NCBI RefSeq assembly: GCF_963973895.1
Contig: NZ_CAXBBF010000004.1
From: Porticoccus sp950063125
GTDB lineage: Bacteria > Pseudomonadota > Gammaproteobacteria > Pseudomonadales > Porticoccaceae
Length of the DNA stretch: 64,000 bases
Reading direction: 5' to 3' (one strand)
Both the position numbers and the translations under genes were made by a program. How positions within the stretch are numbered: the first letter of the stretch is position 1; each line of letters begins with the position of its first letter. The notes beneath the pieces were generated by a model. The model was not told where the DNA came from. It did no database searches and saw nothing but the letters and a program-made list of their open reading frames with translations. Shown here in pieces: positions 51,486 through 60,580 of this stretch.

Positions 51486-51511
51486 ACGTTATATTCAATT
51501 GGATATAACGT
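51486..51511. promoter_or_regulatory. ModE-type operator
   Basis: ACGTTATAT, then TCAATTGG, then ATATAACGT: a perfect 9-bp inverted repeat with an 8-bp spacer, the same layout and bases as the E. coli ModE box (CGTTATAT...ATATAACG). It lies 60 bp upstream of modA. Repression by molybdate-bound ModE is expected in the classical case. Confidence 0.92.
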
Positions 51512-51570
51512 GACAGAGCATCCGGTCCGGCTACAGCAAAATCACACCATTCCTTGCTCGGAGATCGACA

Positions 51571-52338
51571 ATGCCCCTATTCGCAAAACCTGGTCGATTG
51601 CTCCTGCCGCTGACGCTCATGTTGTTAACCACAGCGTTGCACGCCGGCGACCCTGTACGTATCGCAGCGGCCTCTGATCTGCGTTATGCACTGGATGACA
51701 TTGTGAACCTCTATCGTGAGGTACACCCCGATACCGCCATCGAGGTTATATATGGCTCCTCGGGGAAAATGACCACGCAGATCATTAACGGTGCACCTTA
51801 CGATATCTTCTTTTCGGCCGACATCGCCTTCCCCCAGCAACTCAAGGAAAAAGGCCTGACAACTACTGAACCGGCTGTCTATGCCATTGGCCGGATTGTG
51901 ATCTGGAGCAACACACTGAACGCCGCCAAACTTACCCTTGAAGACCTGACTTCGGATGCGATTACACGCGTTGCCATAGCCCAACCGGCCCACGCTCCCT
52001 ACGGTCTACGTGCCAAAGAGGCCATGCAGGCGGCAGGGGTGTGGGATGCTGTGCAGAGCAAACTGGTGTTCGGCGAGAACATTGCGCATGCCGCCCAGAT
52101 GGCTGAATCGGGCGCTGCACAGGTGGGTATCATCGCCCTGTCTCTGGCCAGGTTTCCCGAGCTGGCCAGGCATGATCACTACCTGATCGATAACGCTCTG
52201 CATAATCCGCTGACTCAGGGTTATGTGGTCACCAGGCGTGGCGGCAATATGCCCGAAGCGCTGGCATTTGCAGGGTTTATGGCGACCGACAAAGTACATG
52301 ACATTATGATCCGCTACGGTTTTGTCATGCCGGAGTAA
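51571..52338 (+). CDS. modA: Molybdate ABC transporter, substrate-binding protein
   Basis: ModA binds molybdate or tungstate in the periplasm. The 255-aa precursor has a signal peptide (1-25, ending ALHA). AAASDLRYALDDI, YGSSGKMTTQIINGAPYDIFFSAD, KLVFGENIAHAAQMAESGAAQVGI and the C-terminal QGYVVTRRG are conserved anion-binding segments. It is followed by modB and modC, with 44 and -4 bp spacing. Downstream molybdoenzymes are not in this window. Confidence 0.95.
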   Translation: MPLFAKPGRLLLPLTLMLLTTALHAGDPVRIAAASDLRYALDDIVNLYREVHPDTAIEVIYGSSGKMTTQIINGAPYDIFFSADIAFPQQLKEKGLTTTEPAVYAIGRIVIWSNTLNAAKLTLEDLTSDAITRVAIAQPAHAPYGLRAKEAMQAAGVWDAVQSKLVFGENIAHAAQMAESGAAQVGIIALSLARFPELARHDHYLIDNALHNPLTQGYVVTRRGGNMPEALAFAGFMATDKVHDIMIRYGFVMPE

Positions 52339-52382
52339 ACAGCACCACCGGACCGGCCGTCTCCAGTTAATGAGGAAGCTCC

Positions 52383-53069
52383 ATGTACACATTTGGTCCA
52401 GCGGAATGGCAAGCTATCGATGTCACCCTCCGGCTGTGCCTGTACACCACGATTATCCTGTTGCTGTTGGCCACCCCGCTTGCCTGGTGGCTGGCAAAGG
52501 GGCGTTCCCGTGGCAGGGACGTGGTACAGGCGATTGTCTCTCTGCCCCTGGTGCTGCCGCCCACCGTGCTCGGTTTTTATCTGTTGGTGGCAATGGGACC
52601 GCGGGGGATACTGGGCAAAACGCTGGAAGACCTGGGGTTTCACCATCTTGCCTTTTCTTTTGAGGGCATTCTGATTGCATCCATTCTCTATTCCATGCCC
52701 TTTGCCGTGCAGCCGCTGACAGAAGCCTTCAGCCATCTGGGGCGGCGTCCGGTCGAGGTAGCCAGCAGTCTTGGTGCGGGCGCAATCGATCGTTTCGGTA
52801 CCGTGATTTTTCCACTGACACGCAGTGGCTTTGTGGTGGCGGCCACATTGACCTTCGCCCACACCATGGGTGAATTTGGCGTTATCCTGATGCTCGGTGG
52901 CAGCATACCCGGTGAAACCAGGGTGTTGTCGGTGTTGATCTACGATCACGCCGAAGCCATGAACTACGAGGCTGCCCACAGCCTTTCATTGATGTTGCTG
53001 ATCTTCGCCTTTGTCACCCTGTTGGTGGTTTACAGTTTTACCCGCCGTTTTCAGGTCGTCCGGTTATGA
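52383..53069 (+). CDS. modB: Molybdate ABC transporter permease
   Basis: ModB is the integral inner-membrane permease, 228 aa, with about five helices. The ATPase-docking EAA motif is present near EVASSLGAGAIDRFGTVIFPLT. The start MYTFGPAEWQAIDVTLRLCLYT is typical. Its stop overlaps the start of modC by 4 bp (ATGA), so they are translated together. It carries MGEFGVILMLGGSIPGETR, a family signature. Confidence 0.95.
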   Translation: MYTFGPAEWQAIDVTLRLCLYTTIILLLLATPLAWWLAKGRSRGRDVVQAIVSLPLVLPPTVLGFYLLVAMGPRGILGKTLEDLGFHHLAFSFEGILIASILYSMPFAVQPLTEAFSHLGRRPVEVASSLGAGAIDRFGTVIFPLTRSGFVVAATLTFAHTMGEFGVILMLGGSIPGETRVLSVLIYDHAEAMNYEAAHSLSLMLLIFAFVTLLVVYSFTRRFQVVRL

Positions 53070-54139
53070 TGCTTCGCATTCGTGCCCACCTGCGTTATGG
53101 CGGAGACTTTGAGCTAAAGGTGGATCACGAGTGGCCTCTTGAGGGCGTGACCGGGCTGTTTGGCCGCTCTGGTTGTGGTAAGACGACTTTATTGCGTCTC
53201 ATCGCCGGACTTGAGCGAATCAGGGGGGCTGCAGTGAGCTTTGGCGACCAGCAATGGCAGCAGGGAAGCAAGTTCGTGCCACTGCACAGGCGGCGTATCG
53301 GTCTGGTTTTTCAGGAACACAGCCTGTTGCCGCACTTGTCGGTGGAGGACAACCTGCTCTATGGCTACAGGCGAACCCCAGCGTTGTTACGCCGACTGCA
53401 TCCACCTGAAGTTTCCGCCATGCTGGGTATTGAAGATCTGTTTGGCCGCCGCATCGATCAGCTATCCGGTGGCCAGCGCCAACGAGTGTCCCTGGGGCGG
53501 GCCTTACTGATCAGTCCACAACTGTTGCTGCTCGACGAGCCAATGGCGGCACTCGACACTCAGACCAGGCGTGAGATCATGCCGTTTCTTGGTCATATGG
53601 CAGCCGAGTCCGGTGTACCGATCATCATGGTCAGCCACTCCCCGGATGAGATCGAACGCCTGGCTGACCGGATTGTGTTCCTGCAGGATGGCCTCATTCA
53701 GCGCATCGAAACGCTACACGAGTCGCTGGCGCGTCCGGACTCGCCACTATTTGATGATGCCGGTGCCGTCTCGGTGCTGGAGGGGTTTCTGGGTGAGGCC
53801 GGAGAGGATGGTGTCAGACCCTTTGGTCCATCCGAAGCCCGGCTGTGGGTTCCCGAGGCGGAGCAAGCATCTGGCTCCAGGCCCACCCGGATACTTATTC
53901 GCGCCCGTGATGTCAGCCTGTCCCTGGTTGATCCCCACCACATCAGTATTCAAAACCACTTGCCCGTGACCATTGAGCGCATCGATCCTCCAACAGATAG
54001 CCGCTGTGTGGTGGCCTGTCGCACTGCGGATGGACAACTGGTGCTGGCAGAAGTGACGTCAAGAGCAGTCAGTCAGCTTGGCCTCGAGACAGGGAAGCCC
54101 CTCTATATGCTGATCAAATCGGTGGCGTTACTGGAGTGA
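53066..54139 (+). CDS. modC: Molybdate ABC transporter ATP-binding protein
   Basis: ModC is the ATPase of the importer, 357 aa. It has Walker A GRSGCGKTT (33-41), LVFQEHSLLPHLSVEDNLLYG, signature LSGGQRQRVSLGRALL, Walker B LLLLDEPMAALD and MVSHSPDEIERLADR. A C-terminal TOBE domain (about 285-350) can bind molybdate and cause trans-inhibition when the cell is replete. This matters here, as the ModE lacks that domain. The gene converges with the HD-GYP gene 60 bp away. Confidence 0.95.
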   Translation: MMLRIRAHLRYGGDFELKVDHEWPLEGVTGLFGRSGCGKTTLLRLIAGLERIRGAAVSFGDQQWQQGSKFVPLHRRRIGLVFQEHSLLPHLSVEDNLLYGYRRTPALLRRLHPPEVSAMLGIEDLFGRRIDQLSGGQRQRVSLGRALLISPQLLLLDEPMAALDTQTRREIMPFLGHMAAESGVPIIMVSHSPDEIERLADRIVFLQDGLIQRIETLHESLARPDSPLFDDAGAVSVLEGFLGEAGEDGVRPFGPSEARLWVPEAEQASGSRPTRILIRARDVSLSLVDPHHISIQNHLPVTIERIDPPTDSRCVVACRTADGQLVLAEVTSRAVSQLGLETGKPLYMLIKSVALLE

Positions 54140-54199
54140 TATTTTAGGCCACAGAGGAAGGCGACAGGGTGATGTTCATTTCTCGAAAATATGAGATCA

Positions 54200-54799
54200 C
54201 TATATCTCTGCCTGTTGAGCGCGGAGAGGGCTGTTTTCGAGGCAATTTACGAGCTTTTCGCGCAAATAGGGGTCGTATTTGTATTCGTTGTCCTCATGGA
54301 TGACCTTCATGATAAAGCCGTGTGGTTTGCCTTGGCGATACGGCCTGGATGTGGCCATCGCATCGTAACAATCCGCCAGTGCGATGATACGCGAGAGAAC
54401 AGGGATGTCCTCGCTGCGTTTGCCGTCGGGGTATCCACTGCCATCAAACGCCTCATGGTGGTATCGAACCACATTGGCTACCGAGCTAGCATAGGGTGAT
54501 TCGACGGTGCTGAGAATCAGAAACCCGTGCTCCGGATGGGTCTTCATCACCTTCCATTCTTCTGCATCAAGACGCCCGGGTTTTAACAAGATTCGATCGG
54601 GAATCCCGATTTTGCCGATATCGTGCACAGACGCAGCAATTTCGAGGATCGCCAGCTCCTCAGCTTCCAGGCTACATTGCTCTCCAATATCCAGTGCAAT
54701 CAGCTTCGTCCGCTGATCATGACCGGCCGTGTATTCATCCCGTTTCTCAAGGGCTGCAACGAGAGATCGAAAGGGGTTGGTCAGATTTAAGTCATTCAT
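54200..54799 (-). CDS. HD-GYP domain phosphodiesterase
   Basis: This 199-aa protein is almost only an HD-GYP domain. It has HDIGKIGIPDRILLKPGRL (with the HD metal pair), the AYS-like VVRYHHEAFDGSGYPDGKRSEDIP with intact HHExFDGxGYP, and IIALADCYDAMATSRPYR. It should hydrolyse cyclic di-GMP or a related dinucleotide. The ATG at 54799 has a perfect AGGAGG before it. The frame is open for 47 more codons upstream, so a longer protein cannot be excluded. No sensor domain is attached. Confidence 0.88.
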   Translation of the reverse strand: MNDLNLTNPFRSLVAALEKRDEYTAGHDQRTKLIALDIGEQCSLEAEELAILEIAASVHDIGKIGIPDRILLKPGRLDAEEWKVMKTHPEHGFLILSTVESPYASSVANVVRYHHEAFDGSGYPDGKRSEDIPVLSRIIALADCYDAMATSRPYRQGKPHGFIMKVIHEDNEYKYDPYLREKLVNCLENSPLRAQQAEI

Positions 54800-55290
54800 A
54801 ATGTCCTCCTGACTTGCGTGGCCTGACGCACCAGTACCCGAAGCTTTGTAGCAGCAGAGCTGAACGATAAAACGGCTGCCGTGTCGGTCTGTAATCGCCA
54901 GGATTCTTCCGTCTACCTGTAAGGCTTCTCCGTAAACCATATGGGCACCACCAGTGTAAATTGCATTTACAACTGGCTTAAAATTTATGTTAGAACAAGT
55001 GGTTAGGCTGTCAAGGCCGCTCCGCGGGTTGGGAGCTATGTGGTCTTTAGAGCCGATGGGTGGGTATAAAAAGCAGGGGATGTGCCCTAAACCAAGTACC
55101 CCCTATTTCATCCGCTCAGCGCCTCGGAGCATACACTCAAGGGGGCTGTATCCCTGCGAATCGATTCGTGCAGGCTTGGTGGGAGAGCTATGACTCCGAT
55201 ACTGCAAAAAAGGGGGGGGGTGGCGTGGCGATAGGGCAACAGAGGGCAAGATGTGCCCCCTGTTGGAGAGGGGTTGATTGAAAGGCCTTG
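54800..55290. other. 491-bp intergenic region with one 26-bp dyad
   Basis: The left part (to 54940) keeps the HD-GYP reading frame open. At 54951-54976 the dyad CCAGtGTAAAT...ATTTACaaCTGG with perfect inner arms TGTAAAT/ATTTACA may be an operator for the HD-GYP gene. A run of eight G lies near 55,210. The rest shows no gene. Confidence 0.5.
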
Positions 55291-57384
55291 CTAAAAGTCG
55301 TAACGAATTCCCATCTCTGCAGAGCGGCCTGGACCGTGGAGTGATTCAAAGGGCCCCATCATGCCATCATCACGCCATTGGGCCAGACTTACACCACCCA
55401 AAGGCAAGTCATGGCTCTCATCCAGCAGATTACGTACACCAAAATTGAGCGTGGTGTTATGCCAACGGTATTGGGTGAATATGTTCAGGAGGGTATATTT
55501 GGCCGTTTTATTTTCCAGACGAACCTGGTCCACGTCGTCTTTTTCATCGACCCACTCCAGTTCAATGGTATTGGCCCACTGCTGAAAAGACTGTTCCAAA
55601 GCGATTTTCACATTAAGTGGCATGATGTGGTAGAGGTCTTCCGGGCCGTCCTTGCGTTTGCCTCGGGTGTAGGACGCACGGGCTTTCAGGTTCACGGTGC
55701 CCCACTTGCCAGATTGGGAAAGAAAGCGGGAACCATTTACATCCAGACCGTAAAACTCGGCGTCGATATTGGTAAATTGCAACCTGGGTCGTGTAACGGA
55801 CATTACCATTCTCGGATTGAATGTACCGATCTGAGTAGCATCAATAAAATCATCCACGTAGGTGTAATAGGGACTGATGGTGTATTCCCAACGGTTATCT
55901 GAAGCCTTTTTGCTATAGGCAGCGCTCAGGGTATGTGCAGTCTCCGGATCCAGGTCAATATCACCCACATAGCCATTGCCGTCGCCATACCAGCCAATCA
56001 TGGTCATTGCCATGGTGTTCCTGCCCCATGTGTAGCGCTCATAGAGGTTGGGTGAGCGGGTTTTGCGTGCGTAGCCAAACTCTACAGTATCCTCGGACGT
56101 AGGCTGGTAGCGGAGCAGCAGGGTTAAATCGATGTTGTCATCAACCTGCTTGTGATTGCGAGCATTAAACGCAGTTGCAGCCGGTGCATCAAGGTTGGGG
56201 CTCATCATGATCATCGGCATGGTGTTGTAGGGTTGCACATCATCGGTATCGGTAATGACATGCTCGTAGCGAATACCGTAGAGAGCTGTCCAGGATGTAT
56301 TGATCCGATATTCTGACTCAGCCCACAGCGCGTAGCGGGTGCGCTCGCCATCATTGATATTGATATAGTCATTCGGGCCCATCATCATTGAGCCGGGCAC
56401 AGCAGGCCACCAGTCGTCGAGTTCAAATTTGTGGTATTCATTGCCGATACGCAATGTGTGTTGCTCTGACATTGGGAATTCTGCCTTCAGGACGTAACCT
56501 ATGTCCTTGCCCTCGGTATACATGGGCATCGTGCCGGTCTTCTCCTCGGTGAAAAATCCCATTTCATGCTCGACATCATTCCAGCTAAACAGGACATCCA
56601 GTTTCATCCAGCTGAAATCGTGGAGGTAGTTGACAATAACGCCGTCACCTTCATTGCCTACCATGTCCATGTACTGATTGGGAAAGCCTTGATAGTGTAC
56701 TTTCTGGTGGGTGAGTTTCAGGACGAGCTCCTGAACTTCACCTCTGGCACCAAAGGTGATGGCGTGATTTTCTGAACGATAGAGCGTATCAAGAACTTTG
56801 TCGCCACTGCCATCGCGATAGCTGTCGGAGCGGTCCAGACTACCGCTGTAACCCAGACTTAGATTGCTGTTGGCGATGGTAGCGTTAAAGTATTCGCCAT
56901 GGTGCCGCCCATTACTTTCGTAAATGGCACCAATAGAACCCTGCATAAGCAGTTCGTCGGAATCAGAATAGGCGGGTTTGCGGGAATCGACTGAAATTGT
57001 GCCGGCGATACTGTCGCCGCCCATACTGACAGGGGTAATTCCACTCAGGACCGTCGTTGATGAAATACGGCTGGCGTCCATATAGGAAAGCGGGGGATTC
57101 ATATGGTTTGCACAGGCAGAAGTAATTTCACCGCCGTCAATGAGCACTTTAACCCGATCACCGTTCATTCCGCGAATGCTGGGTAACTGGGAAATACCAC
57201 CGGCAGCAGAAAAATTGACACCCTGGTCACCCAGTAAACTGGTGGCGTCGCCCGTTGTCGTAGGCATCGTTTGCTGAGGCTTGATAAGGATAATTTCTTC
57301 TACAGTTCCCTCAGCGTGTGAAGCTGCCAGCAAAACGACCGGGAGACCTGTGGCCAGTACAGCATGGAAAATAAAACGTTTCAT
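55291..57384 (-). CDS. TonB-dependent receptor, OprC/NosA-like (copper)
   Basis: This 697-aa outer-membrane receptor has a signal peptide (1-24), a TonB-box/plug region (about 30-165) and a 22-strand barrel ending in aromatic Phe (MGIRYDF). It resembles OprC/NosA. In OprC copper is bound by CxxxM and HxM motifs; this protein has CANHM at 91-95 and HEM at 273-275. It also has many Met and His elsewhere. So copper uptake is likely. The start at 57384 is chosen because it begins MKRFIFHAVLATGLPVVLLA. No copper genes are adjacent. Confidence 0.85.
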   Translation of the reverse strand: MKRFIFHAVLATGLPVVLLAASHAEGTVEEIILIKPQQTMPTTTGDATSLLGDQGVNFSAAGGISQLPSIRGMNGDRVKVLIDGGEITSACANHMNPPLSYMDASRISSTTVLSGITPVSMGGDSIAGTISVDSRKPAYSDSDELLMQGSIGAIYESNGRHHGEYFNATIANSNLSLGYSGSLDRSDSYRDGSGDKVLDTLYRSENHAITFGARGEVQELVLKLTHQKVHYQGFPNQYMDMVGNEGDGVIVNYLHDFSWMKLDVLFSWNDVEHEMGFFTEEKTGTMPMYTEGKDIGYVLKAEFPMSEQHTLRIGNEYHKFELDDWWPAVPGSMMMGPNDYININDGERTRYALWAESEYRINTSWTALYGIRYEHVITDTDDVQPYNTMPMIMMSPNLDAPAATAFNARNHKQVDDNIDLTLLLRYQPTSEDTVEFGYARKTRSPNLYERYTWGRNTMAMTMIGWYGDGNGYVGDIDLDPETAHTLSAAYSKKASDNRWEYTISPYYTYVDDFIDATQIGTFNPRMVMSVTRPRLQFTNIDAEFYGLDVNGSRFLSQSGKWGTVNLKARASYTRGKRKDGPEDLYHIMPLNVKIALEQSFQQWANTIELEWVDEKDDVDQVRLENKTAKYTLLNIFTQYRWHNTTLNFGVRNLLDESHDLPLGGVSLAQWRDDGMMGPFESLHGPGRSAEMGIRYDF

Positions 57385-57672
57385 TACGCGGGAATAGATG
57401 AAAGTCAAAACAAGCCACTCCTTAGTGAAGACTCAAAAAGAGCGCTATTCTAAAAGACGGGCGAAAAACAGAACATGCGACAAATTGACGCAGGCGGAAG
57501 GACTGGAACGTCTAACAGTCAGGAGTTATTTGCCGGGCGCTGATATAAAGTGCTAAAAAACGGGCAGAGACCGAACCAGCTGGCGGAGTCATTCGAATAC
57601 ACCCCGTGGATATCTGAAAGTCCAAATTTCGACTCCCCCTAAAGGGTTAACACCACAGTTTTCAATCGGTTG

Positions 57673-57990
57673 TCAGGCATGGGTAAGTTTGAGGCCAACA
57701 ATACCGGCGCAAATCAGGCAAAGGCTCAGTATTCTGGGCAGATCGGCGGAATCGCCGAACAGGAATATCCCCAAAATCGCTGTGCCAACGGCACCGATGC
57801 CAACCCAGACCGCATACGCCGTTCCCACAGGCAGTGACCGCATGGCTATACCAAGCAGAGCAAAGCTGACAATTAGTGAAATCACTGTTCCCACCGTTGG
57901 CCATAGTCGCGTGAAGCCTTCTGTGTACTTCAACCCGATAGCCCAGCCGATTTCGAGAAGTCCGGCGACAAACAAAATAAACCAGTTCAT
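57673..57990 (-). CDS. sugE: SMR-family exporter, Gdx/SugE-like
   Basis: This 105-aa, four-helix small multidrug resistance protein has the conserved membrane Glu (GLLEIGWAIGLKY) and WPTVGTVISLIVSFALLGIAMRSLPVGTAYAVWVGIGAVG. SugE-subgroup proteins (Gdx) export guanidinium. A candidate guanidine-II riboswitch lies in its 55-nt leader, supporting that role. It starts 55 bp after the ZIP gene on the same strand. QAC export is an alternative. Confidence 0.92.
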   Translation of the reverse strand: MNWFILFVAGLLEIGWAIGLKYTEGFTRLWPTVGTVISLIVSFALLGIAMRSLPVGTAYAVWVGIGAVGTAILGIFLFGDSADLPRILSLCLICAGIVGLKLTHA

Positions 57991-58006
57991 TAAATATCTC
58001 TCATGT

Positions 58007-58045
58007 GGGGTCGTCCCGGTCTGCAGGGGCGAGAACCGTGGCTCG
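58007..58045 (-). promoter_or_regulatory. Candidate guanidine-II (mini-ykkC) riboswitch
   Basis: In the sugE leader, read on the minus strand, two short hairpins each show ACGR in the loop: CGAGCC-ACGG-TTCTCG and CCGGG-ACGA-CCC. The second is a perfect GGG/CCC stem; the first has a 4-bp stem with two C-U mismatches next to the loop. The linker is about 14 nt. The hairpins end about 16 nt before the ATG, next to GAGAG. This layout and the downstream Gdx gene are those of the guanidine-II class, which frees the ribosome site when guanidine binds. Confidence 0.6.
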
Positions 58046-58774
58046 TTAAGCAGTATGTGTCAACATTTCGGCAAATAGTGCAAAGCAAAACCCAAACACA
58101 GCTCCAAGGGGCGGTGCCCAGTGTTTTTTCAATCGCGATTGTGGCGCAATATCCTGAAAGATCAGATAAAGAATGCCACCAGCTGAAAATAGCATGATCG
58201 CCCCCATGATGGGCTGGTGCTCCGAGAGAAATGAATAACCAATGATTCCCGCCAACGGCCCTACGGGAACCAGGAAGCTCATTGTCAGCAACGTTTTTCG
58301 GGGAGAGGTGTTGTTTTGAGATTTAAGCTCCCTGTAGGCGTTAAATCCCTCTGGCAGGTTTTGCAAGCCAATTAGTAATGCCAGCAACGGAGCAACAGGT
58401 GACCCTAGAGCGATTAGTCCACCCAATGCGATGGCTTCGGGGACGTAGTCCAGGACCATCGCCATCACTTGGGGAGACTCCCTCCGCCTCAAATCGAGTA
58501 ATCGCTCAATGAGAAAGAACGTGAGACCACCGGCGAGGACGACAGGAATTGAAAATACAGAATCACTCATGAATGCAGTTCCTTCCGGAACCAGAACGAC
58601 AGAAACGGCCCCCAGGAGAATGCCGCCACCGAAGGCAATCAGAAAATGTCGAAATTCCTGTTCGAGCCAATTGGGTCGAATATGCTCGAAACTCGCGATA
58701 AATCCACCTACGGGGATACATATCCCGGCGGCAGTGCCAAGAATAATAATTGTTGAAACCAGTGATATGTCCAT
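58046..58774 (-). CDS. ZIP-family transporter homologue with altered metal ligands
   Basis: This 242-aa protein has the ZIP architecture of eight helices. The signature helices read LDYVPEAIALGG (106-117 region) and GLQNLPEGFNAY (136-147). In metal-transporting ZIPs these are HNxPEG, so both His are absent (Asp109 and Gln138 stand in). Pro, Glu and the second Asn are kept. It may bind a different ion or have lost transport. The start at 58774 begins MDISLVSTI. The stop abuts the sugE leader. Confidence 0.85.
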   Translation of the reverse strand: MDISLVSTIIILGTAAGICIPVGGFIASFEHIRPNWLEQEFRHFLIAFGGGILLGAVSVVLVPEGTAFMSDSVFSIPVVLAGGLTFFLIERLLDLRRRESPQVMAMVLDYVPEAIALGGLIALGSPVAPLLALLIGLQNLPEGFNAYRELKSQNNTSPRKTLLTMSFLVPVGPLAGIIGYSFLSEHQPIMGAIMLFSAGGILYLIFQDIAPQSRLKKHWAPPLGAVFGFCFALFAEMLTHTA

Positions 58775-59025
58775 ATGATGTCCAATACCTAACCAGGTGG
58801 CAGCCTTCAAGTTATTTTTTGCGGTTATTATTCGTAAAAAATATTATATAAAACAATGAGTTGAACATTTTTTTGCCATGCAGAATCCGTGCCTGAAAGA
58901 CTTTTTAATCACAAACATTGGCTACGCCACTAAAAGTTAAATAGCGCTGGAGTTAAAAGGTAGGGTGCGTAGTCAAAGTCGGGTTCAGCCTAGGTAACAT
59001 GACCGGACTTTGGCATACACAGGTT

Positions 59026-60363
59026 TTACCAAACTGCTCCGTGCGCTTGATAAACGGCGAAGGTAATCGCCCCCCAAAGCAGCACCAGCACAGGTAGGTA
59101 GCGACCAATTAAATAGATTCGCCACTCCCACCAACGATTGGCGGTGCCCAGAACCGTACGAATCCGGTTGGGTGGAATGAACCAGCACAGCAGTGCAGCA
59201 CCCGTAATGCCGGAAAAGATGATCACATCACCCCCGGCCACATTGTCTATCACATCCAGTACAGGCTTTCCGGCAATGCGCCATTCCAATGGTGTGAAAC
59301 TGAGTGCCGAGGCTGTACCCAGCACAAGCATTACGCCTGTTACCAGGGTCACCGCCATGGTATTGCTCAAACGGAATTCTTCGCCCACGGCAGCAGTCAC
59401 CACTTTCAGCCCCGCTAGCGAAGAAGTAAAGGCAGCAGCGAAAAACAGACCAAAAAACAGGACTGCCAGCCAGCTACCGCCCGGCATCTGTTCAAATACT
59501 CGTGGTAACGTCTCGAACGCAAGCGTGGAACCCTGTCCTGGCTCCATGCCAAAGCTGAACACGAAGGGAAAAATCATCCAGCCAGCCAGAAGCGCAATGC
59601 TGGTTTCCATGCCGGCCACGGTCAGGCAGGCGCGGGGCACATGTGTCTTACGCGGTATGAAACTGCCGTAGGTGACCAGGTAACCTTGACCGATAGCCAG
59701 GGTGTAAAACGCCTGGCCGAAAGCAAATCCCCAGAGATTGCCGCTCAATAATCGAGACCAGTCCACCTGAAAGAAGAAAGCTTTCGCTTGTCCCCAGCCC
59801 GGCGTCTGAGAGGCCTGGTACACAAGAAATAGCACCACTGCGACCAGAACGGGCATTAACAGCTTGGATAGCTTCTCAATAGCAGTTACATCACGTGCCA
59901 ATACCACCGCCGCCAGGAGCGCAGTGCCGATAAAATACCAAAGTGAGTTGAAACCAGTGCTGAAATCATTGAAGGTCCGTACTTCGCCACGCAGGGCGTC
60001 TACTGTATAACCCAGTGTCCAACCGGTAATCACAAGATAATAGCTCGTAATGGCAATAGTAACGAGAACGACGAACCAGCCATAGATTGCACCAAATGGC
60101 CCTACCTGCCGGTAGGTTCCCACAGTGCTGCCTTTGGAGAGCCGCCCCGCGGCGACTTCGAGAATCATGATTGGTATCACTACCACTATCAACGCAATCA
60201 AATAGGCGACAACAAATGCACCGCCACCGTTTTCTCCCATGATGTAGGGAAAGCGCCAGAGGTTGCCCAGGCCCACTGCCGCTGCAGCCATGGAAGCAAC
60301 AAATGCCGGTTCGGAACTCCATTGCTTGCGAGATTCATCGATGAACTCGTGACGATTCGTCAT
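59026..60363 (-). CDS. Sodium-dependent transporter, NSS (SNF) family
   Basis: This 445-aa inner-membrane symporter of the neurotransmitter:sodium symporter family has twelve or so helices. Helix 1 signature is VGLGNLWRFPYIMGENGGGAF, with the sodium-binding residues. Other helices include WVLGYTVDAL and GLFFAAAFTSSLAGLKVVTAA (helix 8). Bacterial members import amino acids or osmolytes. The start at 60363 has AGGAA upstream. It is monocistronic with gaps each side. Substrate unknown. Confidence 0.9.
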   Translation of the reverse strand: MTNRHEFIDESRKQWSSEPAFVASMAAAAVGLGNLWRFPYIMGENGGGAFVVAYLIALIVVVIPIMILEVAAGRLSKGSTVGTYRQVGPFGAIYGWFVVLVTIAITSYYLVITGWTLGYTVDALRGEVRTFNDFSTGFNSLWYFIGTALLAAVVLARDVTAIEKLSKLLMPVLVAVVLFLVYQASQTPGWGQAKAFFFQVDWSRLLSGNLWGFAFGQAFYTLAIGQGYLVTYGSFIPRKTHVPRACLTVAGMETSIALLAGWMIFPFVFSFGMEPGQGSTLAFETLPRVFEQMPGGSWLAVLFFGLFFAAAFTSSLAGLKVVTAAVGEEFRLSNTMAVTLVTGVMLVLGTASALSFTPLEWRIAGKPVLDVIDNVAGGDVIIFSGITGAALLCWFIPPNRIRTVLGTANRWWEWRIYLIGRYLPVLVLLWGAITFAVYQAHGAVW

Positions 60364-60580
60364 TACGTGTTCCTGTGTCATAGCAGTGCTACCGGGATGA
60401 GAAAGCTAAATCAGCAGGATTTTGGCGAATCCCAATTGTCGGCTGATTCCTGAAGCAATGATTTGAAAGTGTAGCAACGACGGAGCGTAGATTTTTAATT
60501 CTGTGCCTTCACTGGTGGATTTTGCAAAATAATATGTGGATTACCTCATCGGACCGGGAAGCGTTTCCTGAAGTCCACGA

